From Cichorium intybus (taxonomy: Eukaryota; Streptophyta; Magnoliopsida; Asterales; Asteraceae), in contig CM042010.1 of NCBI GenBank assembly GCA_023525715.1, positions 69,156,894-69,220,893 on the forward strand: a stretch of DNA of 64,000 nucleotides, given 5' to 3'. A program made the translations under genes and the position numbers. This document shows, one piece after another, positions 49,136-59,584 of this stretch. Each line of letters opens with the position of its first letter. Position 1 is the first letter of the stretch. The notes beneath the pieces were generated by a model. The model worked only from the letters and a program-made list of their open reading frames with translations. It did not search any database and was not told where the DNA came from.

Positions 49136-49430
49136 CGAATCAGGATCTTCCACTTCTGAAGGGGGGTCAATCAGAATCTTACCCGTTTGAAGGGGGGATT
49201 AACTAAGACCTTACCCGTTAGAAGGGGGGTCAGAAGGCACTACTAGGATGTTATTTCCCTTCGCGAGGTAGTTGTCTTTAGCACGCCCTTATGGTTGGAT
49301 TTGTTCTATTCCATGAAGGGAGATGAAATTAGCACGCCCTTATGGATAGATATGTTCTATTTCATGAAGGGGGAGGAAACTGAGCACACCCTCACAGATG
49401 GATTAATTCCATTCCTAGGAGGGGAAATAA
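49136..49430. repeat. Two adjacent minisatellites in F
   Basis: Three units of about 42 bp end in GAAGGGGGG (49136-49235). Three units of about 57 bp follow, containing AGCACGCCCTTATGG...TTCTATTCCATGAAGGG (49268-49430). Confidence 0.75.
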
Positions 49431-50268
49431 TGCAAAGTTGCTTGTAAATAAACATGAATAGAAAGAACTTATGATTCAGAATTGGTGTATGTTATTTATA
49501 TATGTGATGATATTCAATTATACGAGTCGTGTTGTATGTGTTGAGATATATGTAATGACATAAGAATCCTTAAAACGATAAATATATTGATACTAAGTAT
49601 ATGCATATGTATTAAAGATATATATGCATGTTTGAAGAAGTCATCTATATGACTTAATAAATAATGTAAGATCTACTGTTATATATGTTATATATATGTG
49701 GAAGGTATAAACGTTAGTAATTAAGGAGTCGTTATAAAGACCCAATGGGTAAGGGTTGCTTGTGTATCGTATGTGGTAAGGGTTTTGTATTTAACTAGTA
49801 AGTAAGGAGTTAAATTTAGAAGTCTTTATGAAAAATAGAGTATGATGTTTAATACACATGTTTAATGTAAACTGGATTATTAGTAGAAGTAATATTGTAA
49901 AGTTTTCTTCCACAACCTGGTGAGTAAAGAAGGGAGTAACTGAGAATAAGTAAAGGAGAATATATTCATGAGGTTCTAAAAGTAAACAACATTAAACTAA
50001 GCATTTGTATAAATATACCATGAGTCCAAATTTATGTAACTCACAAGACTTTATAGTCTTACATATATATGTTTTATGCTGTGTATTTCAGGTATACATG
50101 GATTAAAGAAAACGCAGTAGAGCGAAGTAATTTTGAATTGTAATATAATTGTATTTAATAAATATACTATGTGTAAGTTCCGATTCACTGCTATGGTTGT
50201 GTTGGTATTCAGTTTGTGATTACCCGTATTTTGTTACTTGTTAAAAAAATCACGGGTGCCACATAAGC

Positions 50269-50707
50269 TTTGCATTTAATCGGACCAAATTCAAGAGTTT
50301 CTGGGCTAAAACGAAGAATTTCTTGGACTGCAGGGTGATTTCGGTCTGGACCGAAATCCTTCAGGATTTCGTTGGTGGCATGACCGATATCCCCATGGAT
50401 TTTGGTTGGGCCTCTCACGATTTCGGTGACCTTTGGTGTAGATGGGCTTAGGTCATGGGTTTAGTATAAATAGCATTTTCCTTGTTATTTGTAATGGTTG
50501 GTCGAAATTGGAAGCTTTAGAGAGATAGAGAATTATTGTTCATTCGATCATCAAGAACCTTATGTACCCGTCTGTTATTCGTAATAGAGTGCATTGAAGG
50601 TTTGTTGTAATTTCATTGTGTGTTTCGATTCATACTCGTTGGGATTCCGCACCGATCGAGTGTGTTTGATTGATACCAAGTAGATCTAGGATTGTTTGGG
50701 ACTAACA
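50269..50707 (+). repeat. 3' LTR of E, second piece
   Basis: It resumes at TTTGCATTTAATCGGACC and ends TTTGGGACTAACA, followed by ATGGA. With the first piece it makes about 469 bp. Confidence 0.9.
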
Positions 50708-50712
50708 ATGGA

Positions 50713-51202
50713 TCTCCCTCTTGGCACCTTTTTCTGGCTATGAGCACGATACGGAGTGTATGCATGGTGTGGACAGTTTCTGGCTATGTGTCCAAGAGTT
50801 CCACAATTGTAACATGTCTGTCTTTTCAGAATTACATGGCTGGAACTGGATCCCAGTCTAGCAGTAATTGGCTTCTGAGAATGTCCACAATTACACACAC
50901 AAGTAGCTGCTTGTTGTACAGATTTCCTTGGCTTAAATTTTTCAGAAGCCCGATCAGTTGAGCTTGTAGCAGCATCATCATTTTTCTTTGAACAACCAGC
51001 AACTTCAGTGCCTTGGCCCACAGTGTCGTCTGAGGTAATGGTAGATGAAGTGTTTGAAAAATTCCTTTCAGGACTGAACTTGTCATCGTCCTTTTCAGTT
51101 TTACCTGCACACTGAACAGAAACATTAGCATCATTCTTCTCAACCTTCTTAGCCTGGCTGGGTTTTTCAGCTACAAATATCTCATTTAATTCAAGGGGTG
51201 GG
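50713..51202 (-). pseudogene. gag: gag of element D, upstream part
   Basis: One open minus-strand frame reads PPLELNEIFVAEKPSQ..., a Ser/Asp-rich linker and the CCHC knuckle CYNCGTLGHIARNC (near 50776-50817), then HAYTPYRAHSQKKVPRGRS, where E interrupts. The frame continues at 41971 with SRSRSRDGD. Codons before PPLEL belong to the LTR of I. Confidence 0.87.
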
Positions 51203-51550
51203 TGTTGGGTATGAAATTCAATCAAAGACTAGAAAATAAAAAGTATTCAAAAGAATAGAATTAAGCTATGTAATCAACACATACAGATATTAAGATGAAC
51301 AATGACGAACACAATGGTTGAATAACAAGTGTCGAATGCTTTGAAATTACGAATAAGGGTTTTACAATAGTGGTGAATCACAAGCAAACTCGATACGGAT
51401 GGTTTCACTGATATTTATACTAGACCAGTGATACCAATAGTACAAAAAGATATTCTTAATTTTCCTACAGTGTACTATCCAATAAGAATGCATTATTGTG
51501 AAACACGTAGTCTGCCAATCACGTGTGCATAGCAAAAGGTTGTTACTTGG
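51203..51550 (-). repeat. 3' LTR of element I, distal piece
   Basis: On the minus strand it ends GAATTTCATACCCAACA at 51203, inside the gag of D. The proximal piece is at 59428-59552, across element G. Combined length is about 468 bp. Confidence 0.78.
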
Positions 51551-53533
51551 TGTAACACCCAAAAATTTTCGCAAAATATTTGAACTTTTAAAAACAACCT
51601 TTATAAGAGAAACTATGATTTTACAAAAGATAAGTATCACAAAACCAAATTATATCGAAATAAACTTAATAAAGTGCGGAAGCAAAATAATAATAATAAT
51701 GTCCCAAAATGGAAATTCTTCTAGTAGTGGTATCCCGGTGCTCCAAGTCACGCCTCAGCCTCTTTGATCTTAATATCTGAAAATGTTAGGGGAACCGTAA
51801 GCATAAAGCTTAGTGAATTCAAACACAGACATCATATCAATATTCACATTTACTAATCCAAATCCATTTCCAATTATAATTACATTAATAAGCAAGGAAC
51901 AAATCAATGCTTATATTAATAGGGAGGACTTGTAGGTTTGAGCCGCACCGGGTAAATCCCGTATCCTTTGGCCCCGATCCCCCGCACCTCATAAAGAGTA
52001 TAACGTTGGTGATCTTACCTAACTACCCCTCATAGTATTAATCAATCACATACAGTGCACATGTACGATTTTATAATAATAATATAGCATGCTTTAAATA
52101 GTAAATCTAAACAATCACACACGAGCTATCTAGCAAACATAAATACTAATACAACGGTGTGAGAGAACTCACCTTGAGTGAGTGAGTAACAGATAGGAGT
52201 CAATATAAGGCTACCAAGCTTGTGCAAACTTCAAGGTTTCACCTAAATAGAACTAAAGGTTAGAAGAGTGAAGTTGAAACTAAGAAATGAGAAAGGAGTA
52301 ATCACAGCAAGGTCTCTAAAGCAGTCCTGCTGATCGGGACTGAATTACTCCAAAATTCACAATAGAAACATAGGCTTCAATAATTTTTGCAAGAAACTAC
52401 AATGGCTTAGGTTTCCAGAACCATAAGGAACTCTTCATAACTCCAAAGGATGTAAGAGATATGAATTTTACAAAAAGACATGTCACTGCAGTCTTTGGAC
52501 GGACAGTCAGGTGGTGTTGGCCAATTCTACCCAACTTGTGGGTGGAATTAGCCCCAACCAAAAATCAGAGGAACATTAGACACAACATTACAAGTCTCAG
52601 AGTTGGAATCGATTAAAAAGGGTTTCCCAAGCTCTAGATATAAAAATCACAAGGTGGTCAATCACAGAATCAGCATAAGCTGGTGACTGTCCATTGACCT
52701 GGAGTGTGGGTCCATTCTAACCAAGTTATATTAAGAATTAACGACCCATCTTCTCCAGATATTAAATTAATTATGTAATGTATATGTGGGTATTTGGAAT
52801 CACTCAGGATCATTTCCCAAACCCTAGTAATGATAAAAACAAAATGACATATCACAACAGACCCGGATCAGACCCAACAGCAGAGAAGCTGTTGTTGCCC
52901 ATAGGTAAAGTCCTTTTTATCGAGGGTGCCTTTTAAGAAAGTTACCCAACTCGATTTGTGAACTTTGGGCACTGATATGGGGTCCATTTGAGTTCTAGAA
53001 CTCGAGATATGATTTTTACAAGAAGGGGGACCCACCAGCGAAATCTGACAGAAACCCTAGGTTATGTTTCGAAATTCATAACTCAGTATCTAGACCTTGA
53101 AATCAAAATTCCTCTGGTCAGAACCTGGATATATGTCTTGGGAACCTTCGGTTAAAGTTTCGTGGCAATCCGACCTTTCAATCTCCGGGAATCGCCCAAA
53201 CAATGTGGCTATGTTCTCAAATCCGGGAATAGAGAGGGTTAGGGAGAGAAAGAGAGTCGTGAGGGAGAGGGAAGGAATGAAGGAAATTAGGGTTTTGAGC
53301 CATAATATACTAGATCAATGGGTTAAACCCTAAAGCCTTTGGGCTAGAAGAACATTTAACCTCTAATTGGGTTTGGCTATAAAACCCATGGACTTAATTA
53401 TATGATTAAAAGATGGCAATAATTATAAGTCCAATCTTTCAATTAATCATATCTTAATTAAATAAATTAATATAATACCACATAATTAATTAATTAAAAA
53501 AAATAACGTACCGAGAAAAACCGGGGCGTTACA
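51551..53533 (-). repeat. 3' LTR of element G
   Basis: On the minus strand it begins TGTAACGCCCCGG (53533) and ends GGGTGTTACA (51551). Confidence 0.93.
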
Positions 53534-53834
53534 AATCTCCCCCACTAGGAACGGACTTCGTCCTCGAAGTCATCGCCAACAAATAAATCCGGATAATGAG
53601 CCCTCATCTCGTCTTCCGGTTCCCACGTCCATTTCGAACCCCGTCTATGTCGCCACTGAACCTTAACCAAATTTATAGTTTTGTTCTGAAGGGTCTTCGT
53701 TTCCCGATCTAAAATCACAACTGGTTGCTCAACATAGTTGAGACGCTCATTAATCTGGATATCCTCCAATGGTACCACCATGGTATCATCAACAACACAT
53801 TTTCGTAACTGAGACACGTGGAAAGTGTCATTTA
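53534..53834 (-). pseudogene. pol: pol C-terminus of G (chromodomain-like) and purine tract
   Basis: A 90-codon open frame (53817-53545) reads SQLRKCVVDDTMVVPLEDIQ...LNYVEQPVVILDRETKTLQNK...LVKVQWRHRRGSKWTWEPEDEMRAHYPDLF. Upstream codons NDTFHV join it to the usual FHVSQLRK phrase. The E-x-E-x-E-M-R-x-x-Y-P-x-L-F ending is the typical Gypsy terminus, with a chromodomain-like W-E core. The purine tract AGTGGGGGAGATT lies at 53534-53547 before the LTR. Homology breaks off at about 53835. Confidence 0.83.
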
Positions 53835-54200
53835 ACTAATAAGTAATTAATATTATTATTATTTACTCTCTTTTCTATATAATAAGTATATTCAATTATT
53901 AAAATATATACAATAATAATATTTCTAAAAATTGGGATGTTACAACTCTCCCCCAATTGAAAACGACTTCGTCCTCGAAGTCACTACTAGTGATCCAACA
54001 TGAACCGTATACACGCTTCTCCACTTCTGGCACTCAGATTCATTCTGAACCCTTTCATTGCTGCCACTGGACTTTCAACGTTCGAACCATCTTGTTACGC
54101 AAGGTCTGTGTCTTCTTCTCGTTGAGGGGGATCATCATTTCATGTTACTAAATGTACGCGTACTCAATGATTCTCGAAAGAGACCATAATTATTCCATCT
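53835..54200 (-). pseudogene. pol: Second pol 3' end, purine tract and LTR start inside G
   Basis: On the minus strand a decayed pol terminus (RRHRPCVTRWFERSKSSG..., ending TTCGAGGACGAAGTCG) is followed by a purine tract CAATTGGGGGAGAGT (about 53945-53960). After it come about 110 bp beginning TGTAACATCCCAATTTTTAG, the start of a different LTR. That LTR is cut off at 53835, where the first pol terminus resumes. This is a second, related element's 3' end. Confidence 0.7.
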
Positions 54201-56301
54201 CCCAAAACACGTTCACAACTGAGTCACATGGAAAATGGTGATGGATCAAGCTCAACTCGTCTGGTAACTCTAAACGATACCCTACTTTACCCACTTGTGT
54301 AATACCCGTGCAAAGTTTTTCACCCTGGCCATCAACGTTCCCTCTTACGAATCCAAATCACTCGTATTTCTGACGAAACACACAACAATCTGCAGACCTC
54401 ACCTGGAAATCGAGGTCTAAACACCTCGTAATAATGTAAATACCACGATAACCACCTGTGGTAACATAGCAAATCTATACCAGTTGTAACATTAGTGTCG
54501 TGCTGAGCATAATACCCGTACTCCATAATACCTGATGACTGATATTGTCCCCGAAAATAGGCATATGGAACTTATTATCCGTAAAGACTAGTGCAGACAC
54601 CGCACCTATATACAAATACTATGTACTGACATTATACAAAAACTGTGAATATACAATAATCTGGTACTACAACTGTACCTACACACACTAATTGGTACAA
54701 AAAGTATACCCACACGCTATCAACACAAATCTACCAGCACATTAATATCCCTTAAATTTGGCGGTGTATAGCAAAACAAGTTTGGTCTCCTGCTGAAAAG
54801 GGACTTTACGCTCCAGTGAAACGTGACACTAAACCTAGATGTTTCAGCAATAGCCGAAAATCACCCGTAACTCTCTCGCAATTGGGATTCTCGAACAGAA
54901 CGGCCTCTTCCGACGACTTACTACGATCTACAACACTAAAATAAGTACGACTTCTCCCAAGCACAACTCCTCAAGGGACTACCAGTCGGACACTGGTAAA
55001 GAATTGGACACTGGTAAAGAAGTATCAACAATTAGTTTCGCCTTACCGTAATAGGAAAGCATCTCATAGTCACACTCTCTGACCATAACAAGCCACTTCT
55101 TCTTCATGCATGATTAGACTTTACTGATCTATTATGAATCTACAACTCTTGCGATCAATATATATGGTACACTTAACACCTTAAAGATAATACTTTCGTA
55201 ACAGAACAACAGCTCGCAGCAGCGCTTTCTAACTCCACCTCTAAACCTCCCTACGATTTAAGGCTGAAACCTACCATGGAAGAGTTTCTTGTTCAGTCGT
55301 GTTTCCTTCTTGCAAGTGATACACTCGACTAGTGTACTAACCAATGCCTTTTCATGACATCCATGACGCTCGTCCTCCGTCTTCGATTCCACCCGAAAAT
55401 CTTCAATTCACTCATTCATCGAGTAGTACAACCTCGTCCTACACTCTTGTTTCCTGCATGCTGTTGATGTATTGGTGAACCTCAGAGGTATCACCATAAA
55501 CTCACAGTTACTGTAACACTTGCCAACGTTCTATCCTTCGAGTATATACTCCTAGTTCATTACTTATGGTAACTTGACTTCAGATCAAACCTTAAGAACC
55601 ATGGTGTTCCCAGAAGGTTTCCAACAAAGCATCCATCCTTGGGTCATCTTGAAACACATTAACAAACTCTCTGTTAATGAACATGTCTTCAACCATCTTC
55701 ATCTCTCACGCCATCGCGTATACTGCCATGTATGCTTGACACTCGACACCGCTACACTATAGCATATCTTTTTGATTACTCACAGCTGAACCCAACACCG
55801 CACCCCGCATAACGACTTCACTCTATAGTAAGAGTTCTCCCCTGCTTGGTTTTGAACTCATATCAGTTTGCAACAACAAAGAACTTAACTTCGAACACGA
55901 ATCACTACTCTATCCTCATGATCACACATAGTCCACACATCACTCTCATGATCACATCATTCGATAGCTTCTCACCACTAACCACTACTACGACCTCGGT
56001 ACACACGAGCATCCATTACGTCTTATCGTATGCGACTTTCACCACAATAGGGTAACCTACGTGTCCAAAGGTACTCCCAAGTAACACGTTAAAAGTACAA
56101 GGAACGAACGATTAAGTATTACTACTAGAAAAAGAATTCTAAGGAAACAAAAGTAATGCTCCGCGTAGCATCATCAAACTCTTAATCACCGATACGTAAC
56201 ACATCTACGTAACAATTTAACCACGTATCGAACCTACGGGTTATCTGAAAACCACTCGTTTGGAACACGTCCTCTAATTCCTTATCAAGTTTATTGTAAT
56301 T
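54201..56301 (-). pseudogene. pol: Decayed reverse transcriptase, RNase H and integrase of G
   Basis: Stops fill every frame, but short matches remain. Near 55000-55110 the minus strand reads KKKWLVMVRECDYEMLSYYGKAKLIVD, like the end of Gypsy RNase H (W.E....D.E..Y.PGKAN.VAD). The order is consistent with RT before integrase, hence Gypsy. It is not usable as a protein. Confidence 0.6.
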
Positions 56302-56841
56302 TTATGTTAAACGATAAGAAAATTTAGCTACCAGAGTCGCATCCGGTACCAAATCAAGGCGAAACTCCACTTGTCGAATAAGTGACAAACTAGGGAGTTC
56401 TTCCGGAAAGACATCGCTAAAGTCGGAAACAATAGGGATATCGACAAGTGTTACTGCAGATGAGCAACAAGCCAAGGCCAGACGGGGAATATCCCGCGGA
56501 ATAGTAAGTTCTCCACCTCTAGGGTTTTGAACACGAATCTGTTTCTTCCGACAATGGATTTCCGCATCAAACGCGTCAAGCCAATCCATGCCTACAATAA
56601 TGCAAAGCTCCCGTATCGCAATAGGAATAAGATCAATGAAGAATTCAACCCCAGAAAACTCGAGTGTGTAACCTCGATAAACATCGGTGACATATATAGT
56701 TCGGTTGTCAGCAACCTCGACTATCATTGGGCGAGCAAATTTTCCGATACTCCGGCCCAAACGATTAATAAAAGTACGGAATACCAAAGAATGAGTGGCA
56801 CCGCTATCGAACATAACAACAGCGGGCTTAGAATCTAGCAA
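56302..56841 (-). pseudogene. pol: Protease and reverse transcriptase start of G
   Basis: A 179-codon open frame begins MLDSKPAVVMFDSGATHSLVFRTF, with the retroviral-type aspartic protease triplet Asp-Ser-Gly, then IVEVADNRTIYV, IVGMDWLDAFDAEIHC and the RT entry DVFPEELPSLSLIRQVEFRLDLVPDA. It ends in a stop just after PYRL-like codons. The catalytic motif is intact. Gag, which should precede it, is not recognisable in the 590 bp to the primer site. Confidence 0.88.
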
Positions 56842-57429
56842 ATATGTGCCTGCTTCAACAGTTTATAACGACTTATGAACATGAAAACCTAAGGGGTATA
56901 TATTAGAAATATGTCTAGCAGAAATAGAGGAAGATTTAGACGGTATCCGCATGCGCGGAAAAAGAAAGATATTAGAGACAATTCAGCATAGATATTTCTA
57001 GGAAGACGAACACTCAGCTCACCGGAAATTTTTCAACATTGCCCCGACCCAAAATCGGCACTGGTGTTTCAAATAGTAGGGGCCCTTCTACTACCTTCCA
57101 CACAAGTTCCAATCTCGCATTCGCGTCTAGTTTCAAAAGTTCCAGTTTGCTCTAGCCGTTTATTTATACAACTCTCTCACATGATAATACTAACAAAGTA
57201 TATAATCTTAACATTTTAAGGCCAGTTGAAACAATTCAACAAAGTAAGAAACATATGAAACAAAGCTTACAAGGCTGGTTGACTTGCACATCGCGAGATC
57301 TTCCACTACTAGTCTTAAGAAGTTTTACTGAAATCATTTAAAGAAAATATTTTAAAGAAAATAAAATTTTAAGAGCCTCAAATTTGAGTCTAGAACATCC
57401 CTAAGAATGCCTAGTTCCCTCAAACGTGT

Positions 57430-57441
57430 GCTCTGATACCA
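57430..57441 (-). other. Primer-binding site (initiator tRNA-Met) of G
   Basis: On the minus strand TGGTATCAGAGC follows the 5' LTR after three bases. Confidence 0.9.
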
Positions 57442-57444
57442 ACT

Positions 57445-59427
57445 TGTAACACCCAAAAATTTTCGCAAAATATTTGAACTTTTAAAAACAACCTTTTTAA
57501 GAGAAACTATGATTTTACAAAAGATAAGTATCACAAAACCAAATTATATCGAAATAAACTTAATAAAGTGCGGAAGCAAAATAATAATAATAATGTCCCA
57601 AAATGGAAATTCTTCTAGTAGTGGTATCCCGGTTCTCCAAGTCACGCCTCAGCCTCTTTGATCTTAATATCTGAAAATGTTAGGGGGAACCGTAAGCATA
57701 AAGCTTAGTGAATTCAAACACAGACATCATATCAATATTCACATTTACTAATCCAAATCCATTTCCAATTATAATTACATTAATAAGCAAGGAACAAATC
57801 AATGCTTATATTAATAGGGAGGACTTGTAGGTTTGAGCCGCACCGGGTAAATCCCGTATCCTTTGGCCCCGATCCCCGCACCTCATAAAGAGTATAACGT
57901 TGGTGATCTTACCTAACTACCCCTCATAGTATTAATCAATCACATACAGTGCACATGTACGATTTTATAATAATAATATAGCATGCTTTAAATAGTAAAT
58001 CTAAACAATCACACACGAGCTATCTAGCAAACATAAATACTAATACAACGGTGTGAGAGAACTCACCTTGAGTGAGTGAGTAATAGATAGGAGTCAATAT
58101 AAGGCTACCAAGCTTGTGCAAACTTCAAGGCTTCACCTAAATAGAACTAAAGGTTAGAAGAGTGAAGTTGAAACTAAGAAATGAGAAAGGAGTAATCACA
58201 GCAAGGTCTCTAAAACAGTCCTGCTGATCGGGACTGAATTACTCCAAAATTCACAATAGAAACATAGGCTTCAATAATTTTTTCAAGAAACTACAATGGC
58301 TTAGGTTTCCATAACCATAAGGAACTCTTCATAACTCCAAAGGATGTAAGAGATATGAATTTTACAAAAAAACATGTCACTGCAGTCTTTGGACGGACAG
58401 TCAGGTGGTGTTGGCCAATTCTACCCAACTTGTGGGTGGAATTATCCCCAACCAAAAATCAGAGGAACATTAGACACAACATTACAAGTCTCAGAGTTGG
58501 AATCGATTAAAAAGGTTTCCCAAGCTCTAGATATAAAAATCACAAGGTGGTCAATCACAGAATCAGCATAAGCTGGTGACTGTCCATTGACCTGGAGTGT
58601 GGGTCCATTCTAACCAAGTTATAATAAGAATTAACGGCCCATCTTCTCCAGATATTAAATTAATTATGTAATGTATATGTGGGGATTTGGAATCACTCAG
58701 GATCATTTCCCAAACCCTAGTAATGATAAAAACAAAATGACATATCACAACAGACCCGGATCAGACCCAACAGCAGAGAAGCTGTTGTTGCCCATAGGTA
58801 AAGTCCTTTTTATCGAGGGTGCCTTTTAAGAAAGTTACCCAACTCGAGTTTTGAACTTTGGGCACTGATATGGGGTCCATTTGAGTTCTAGAACTCGAGA
58901 TATGATTTTTACAAGAAGGGGGACTCACCAGCGAAATCTGACAGAAACCCTAGGTTATGTTGCAAAATTCATAACTCAGTATCTAGACCTTGAAATCAAA
59001 ATTCCTCTGGTCAGAACCTGGATATATGTCTTGGGAACCTTCGGTTAAAGTTTCGTCGCAATCCGACCTTTCAATCACCGGGAATCGCCCAAACAATGTG
59101 GCTATGTTCTCAAATCCGGGAATAGAGAGGGTTAGGGAGAGAAAGAGAGCCGTGAGGGAGAGGGAAGAAATGAAGGAAATTAGGGTTTTGAGCCCTAATA
59201 TACTAGATCAATGGGTTAAACCCTAAAGCCTTTGGGCTAGAAGAACATTTAACCTCTAATTGGGTTTGGCTATAAAACCCATGGACTTAATTATATGATT
59301 AAAAGATGGCAATAATTATAAGCCCAATCTTTCAATTAATCATATCTTAATTAAATAAATTAATATAATACCACATAATTAATTAATTAAAAAAAAATAA
59401 CGTACCGAGAAAAACCGGGGCGTTACA
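57445..59427 (-). repeat. 5' LTR of element G
   Basis: It has the same 1,983-bp length and ends as the 3' copy. Several differences are single-base changes in homopolymers. Confidence 0.93.
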
Positions 59428-59552
59428 CTTGGAAAGCCTTCGGATCCTCTGGAGTAAATCCTTCGGAGTCTTCAGGCTTCGGGATCTGTTTCTCTTCGTA
59501 GTCTTCTAGGTCTTCGGAGGGGTCAACACTTCATCACAATTTATTCTCAACA
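59428..59552 (-). repeat. 3' LTR of element I, proximal piece, with purine tract
   Basis: On the minus strand CACAAAGGGGGAGAT (59553-59567) precedes TGTTGAGAATAAATTG at 59552. The LTR then runs into G at CTTGG. Confidence 0.82.
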
Positions 59553-59584
59553 ATCTCCCCCTTTGTGTGAAGTGAATCTGAAGC

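Larger units (their letters stand above)
46578..50263 (+). mobile_element. Solo LTR F, about 3.7 kb, with 5-bp duplication
   Basis: It begins TGTAAGAACCC and ends GGGTGCCACA, with a perfect duplication TAAGC at 46573-46577 and 50264-50268. There is no primer site, purine tract or coding frame, so the whole 3,686 bp appears to be a single long Gypsy-type LTR. A TATA box (TATAAAAA, 47011) gives the orientation. Two minisatellite blocks lie at 49136-49430. Length suits lineages with multi-kilobase LTRs, but I cannot name the lineage. Confidence 0.83.
41977..50707 (+). mobile_element. Copia-type element E, deletion derivative, 3' LTR split by F
   Basis: The 5' LTR (41977-42422) and a 3' LTR in two pieces (46548-46577 and 50269-50707) bound a primer site, leader, C-terminal gag half, protease start and long 3' noncoding region. 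The target duplication ATGGA (41972-41976 and 50708-50712) is perfect and lies in the gag of D. Integrase, RT and RNase H are missing, as is the N-terminal gag half. Structure parallels element M. Removing F leaves about 5.0 kb. Confidence 0.93.
38471..51202 (-). mobile_element. Copia-type element D with env-like ORF, split by E
   Basis: On the minus strand, gag (51202-50713 and 41971-41570) is followed by a protease scrap, then directly by an env-like third ORF (41380-38812), a purine tract and the 3' LTR. Integrase and RT are missing. E is inserted in gag at ATGGA. At 51203 gag is cut by the 3' LTR of element I, so the 5' end of D lies beyond the window or was lost. Confidence 0.82.
51551..59427 (-). 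mobile_element. Ty3/Gypsy element G with intact LTR pair, interior deleted and chimeric
   Basis: LTRs of 1,983 bp each (51551-53533 and 57445-59427) and a perfect duplication CTTGG (51546-51550 and 59428-59432) bound it. The interior is only about 3.9 kb: primer site, a short decayed stretch in place of gag, protease, decayed RT to integrase, and two successive pol 3' ends. By eye the LTRs differ at some 25-30 of 1,983 sites. The protease (DSGATHS, GMDWL) and a chromodomain-like C-terminus suggest a chromovirus such as the Tekay group, by inference. It sits in the 3' LTR of I. Confidence 0.92.

Noticed and set aside
49136..49430. CRISPR-like array in F
   Set aside because: Units are tandem and diverged without unique spacers of constant length, and the genome is a plant. 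It is a minisatellite.
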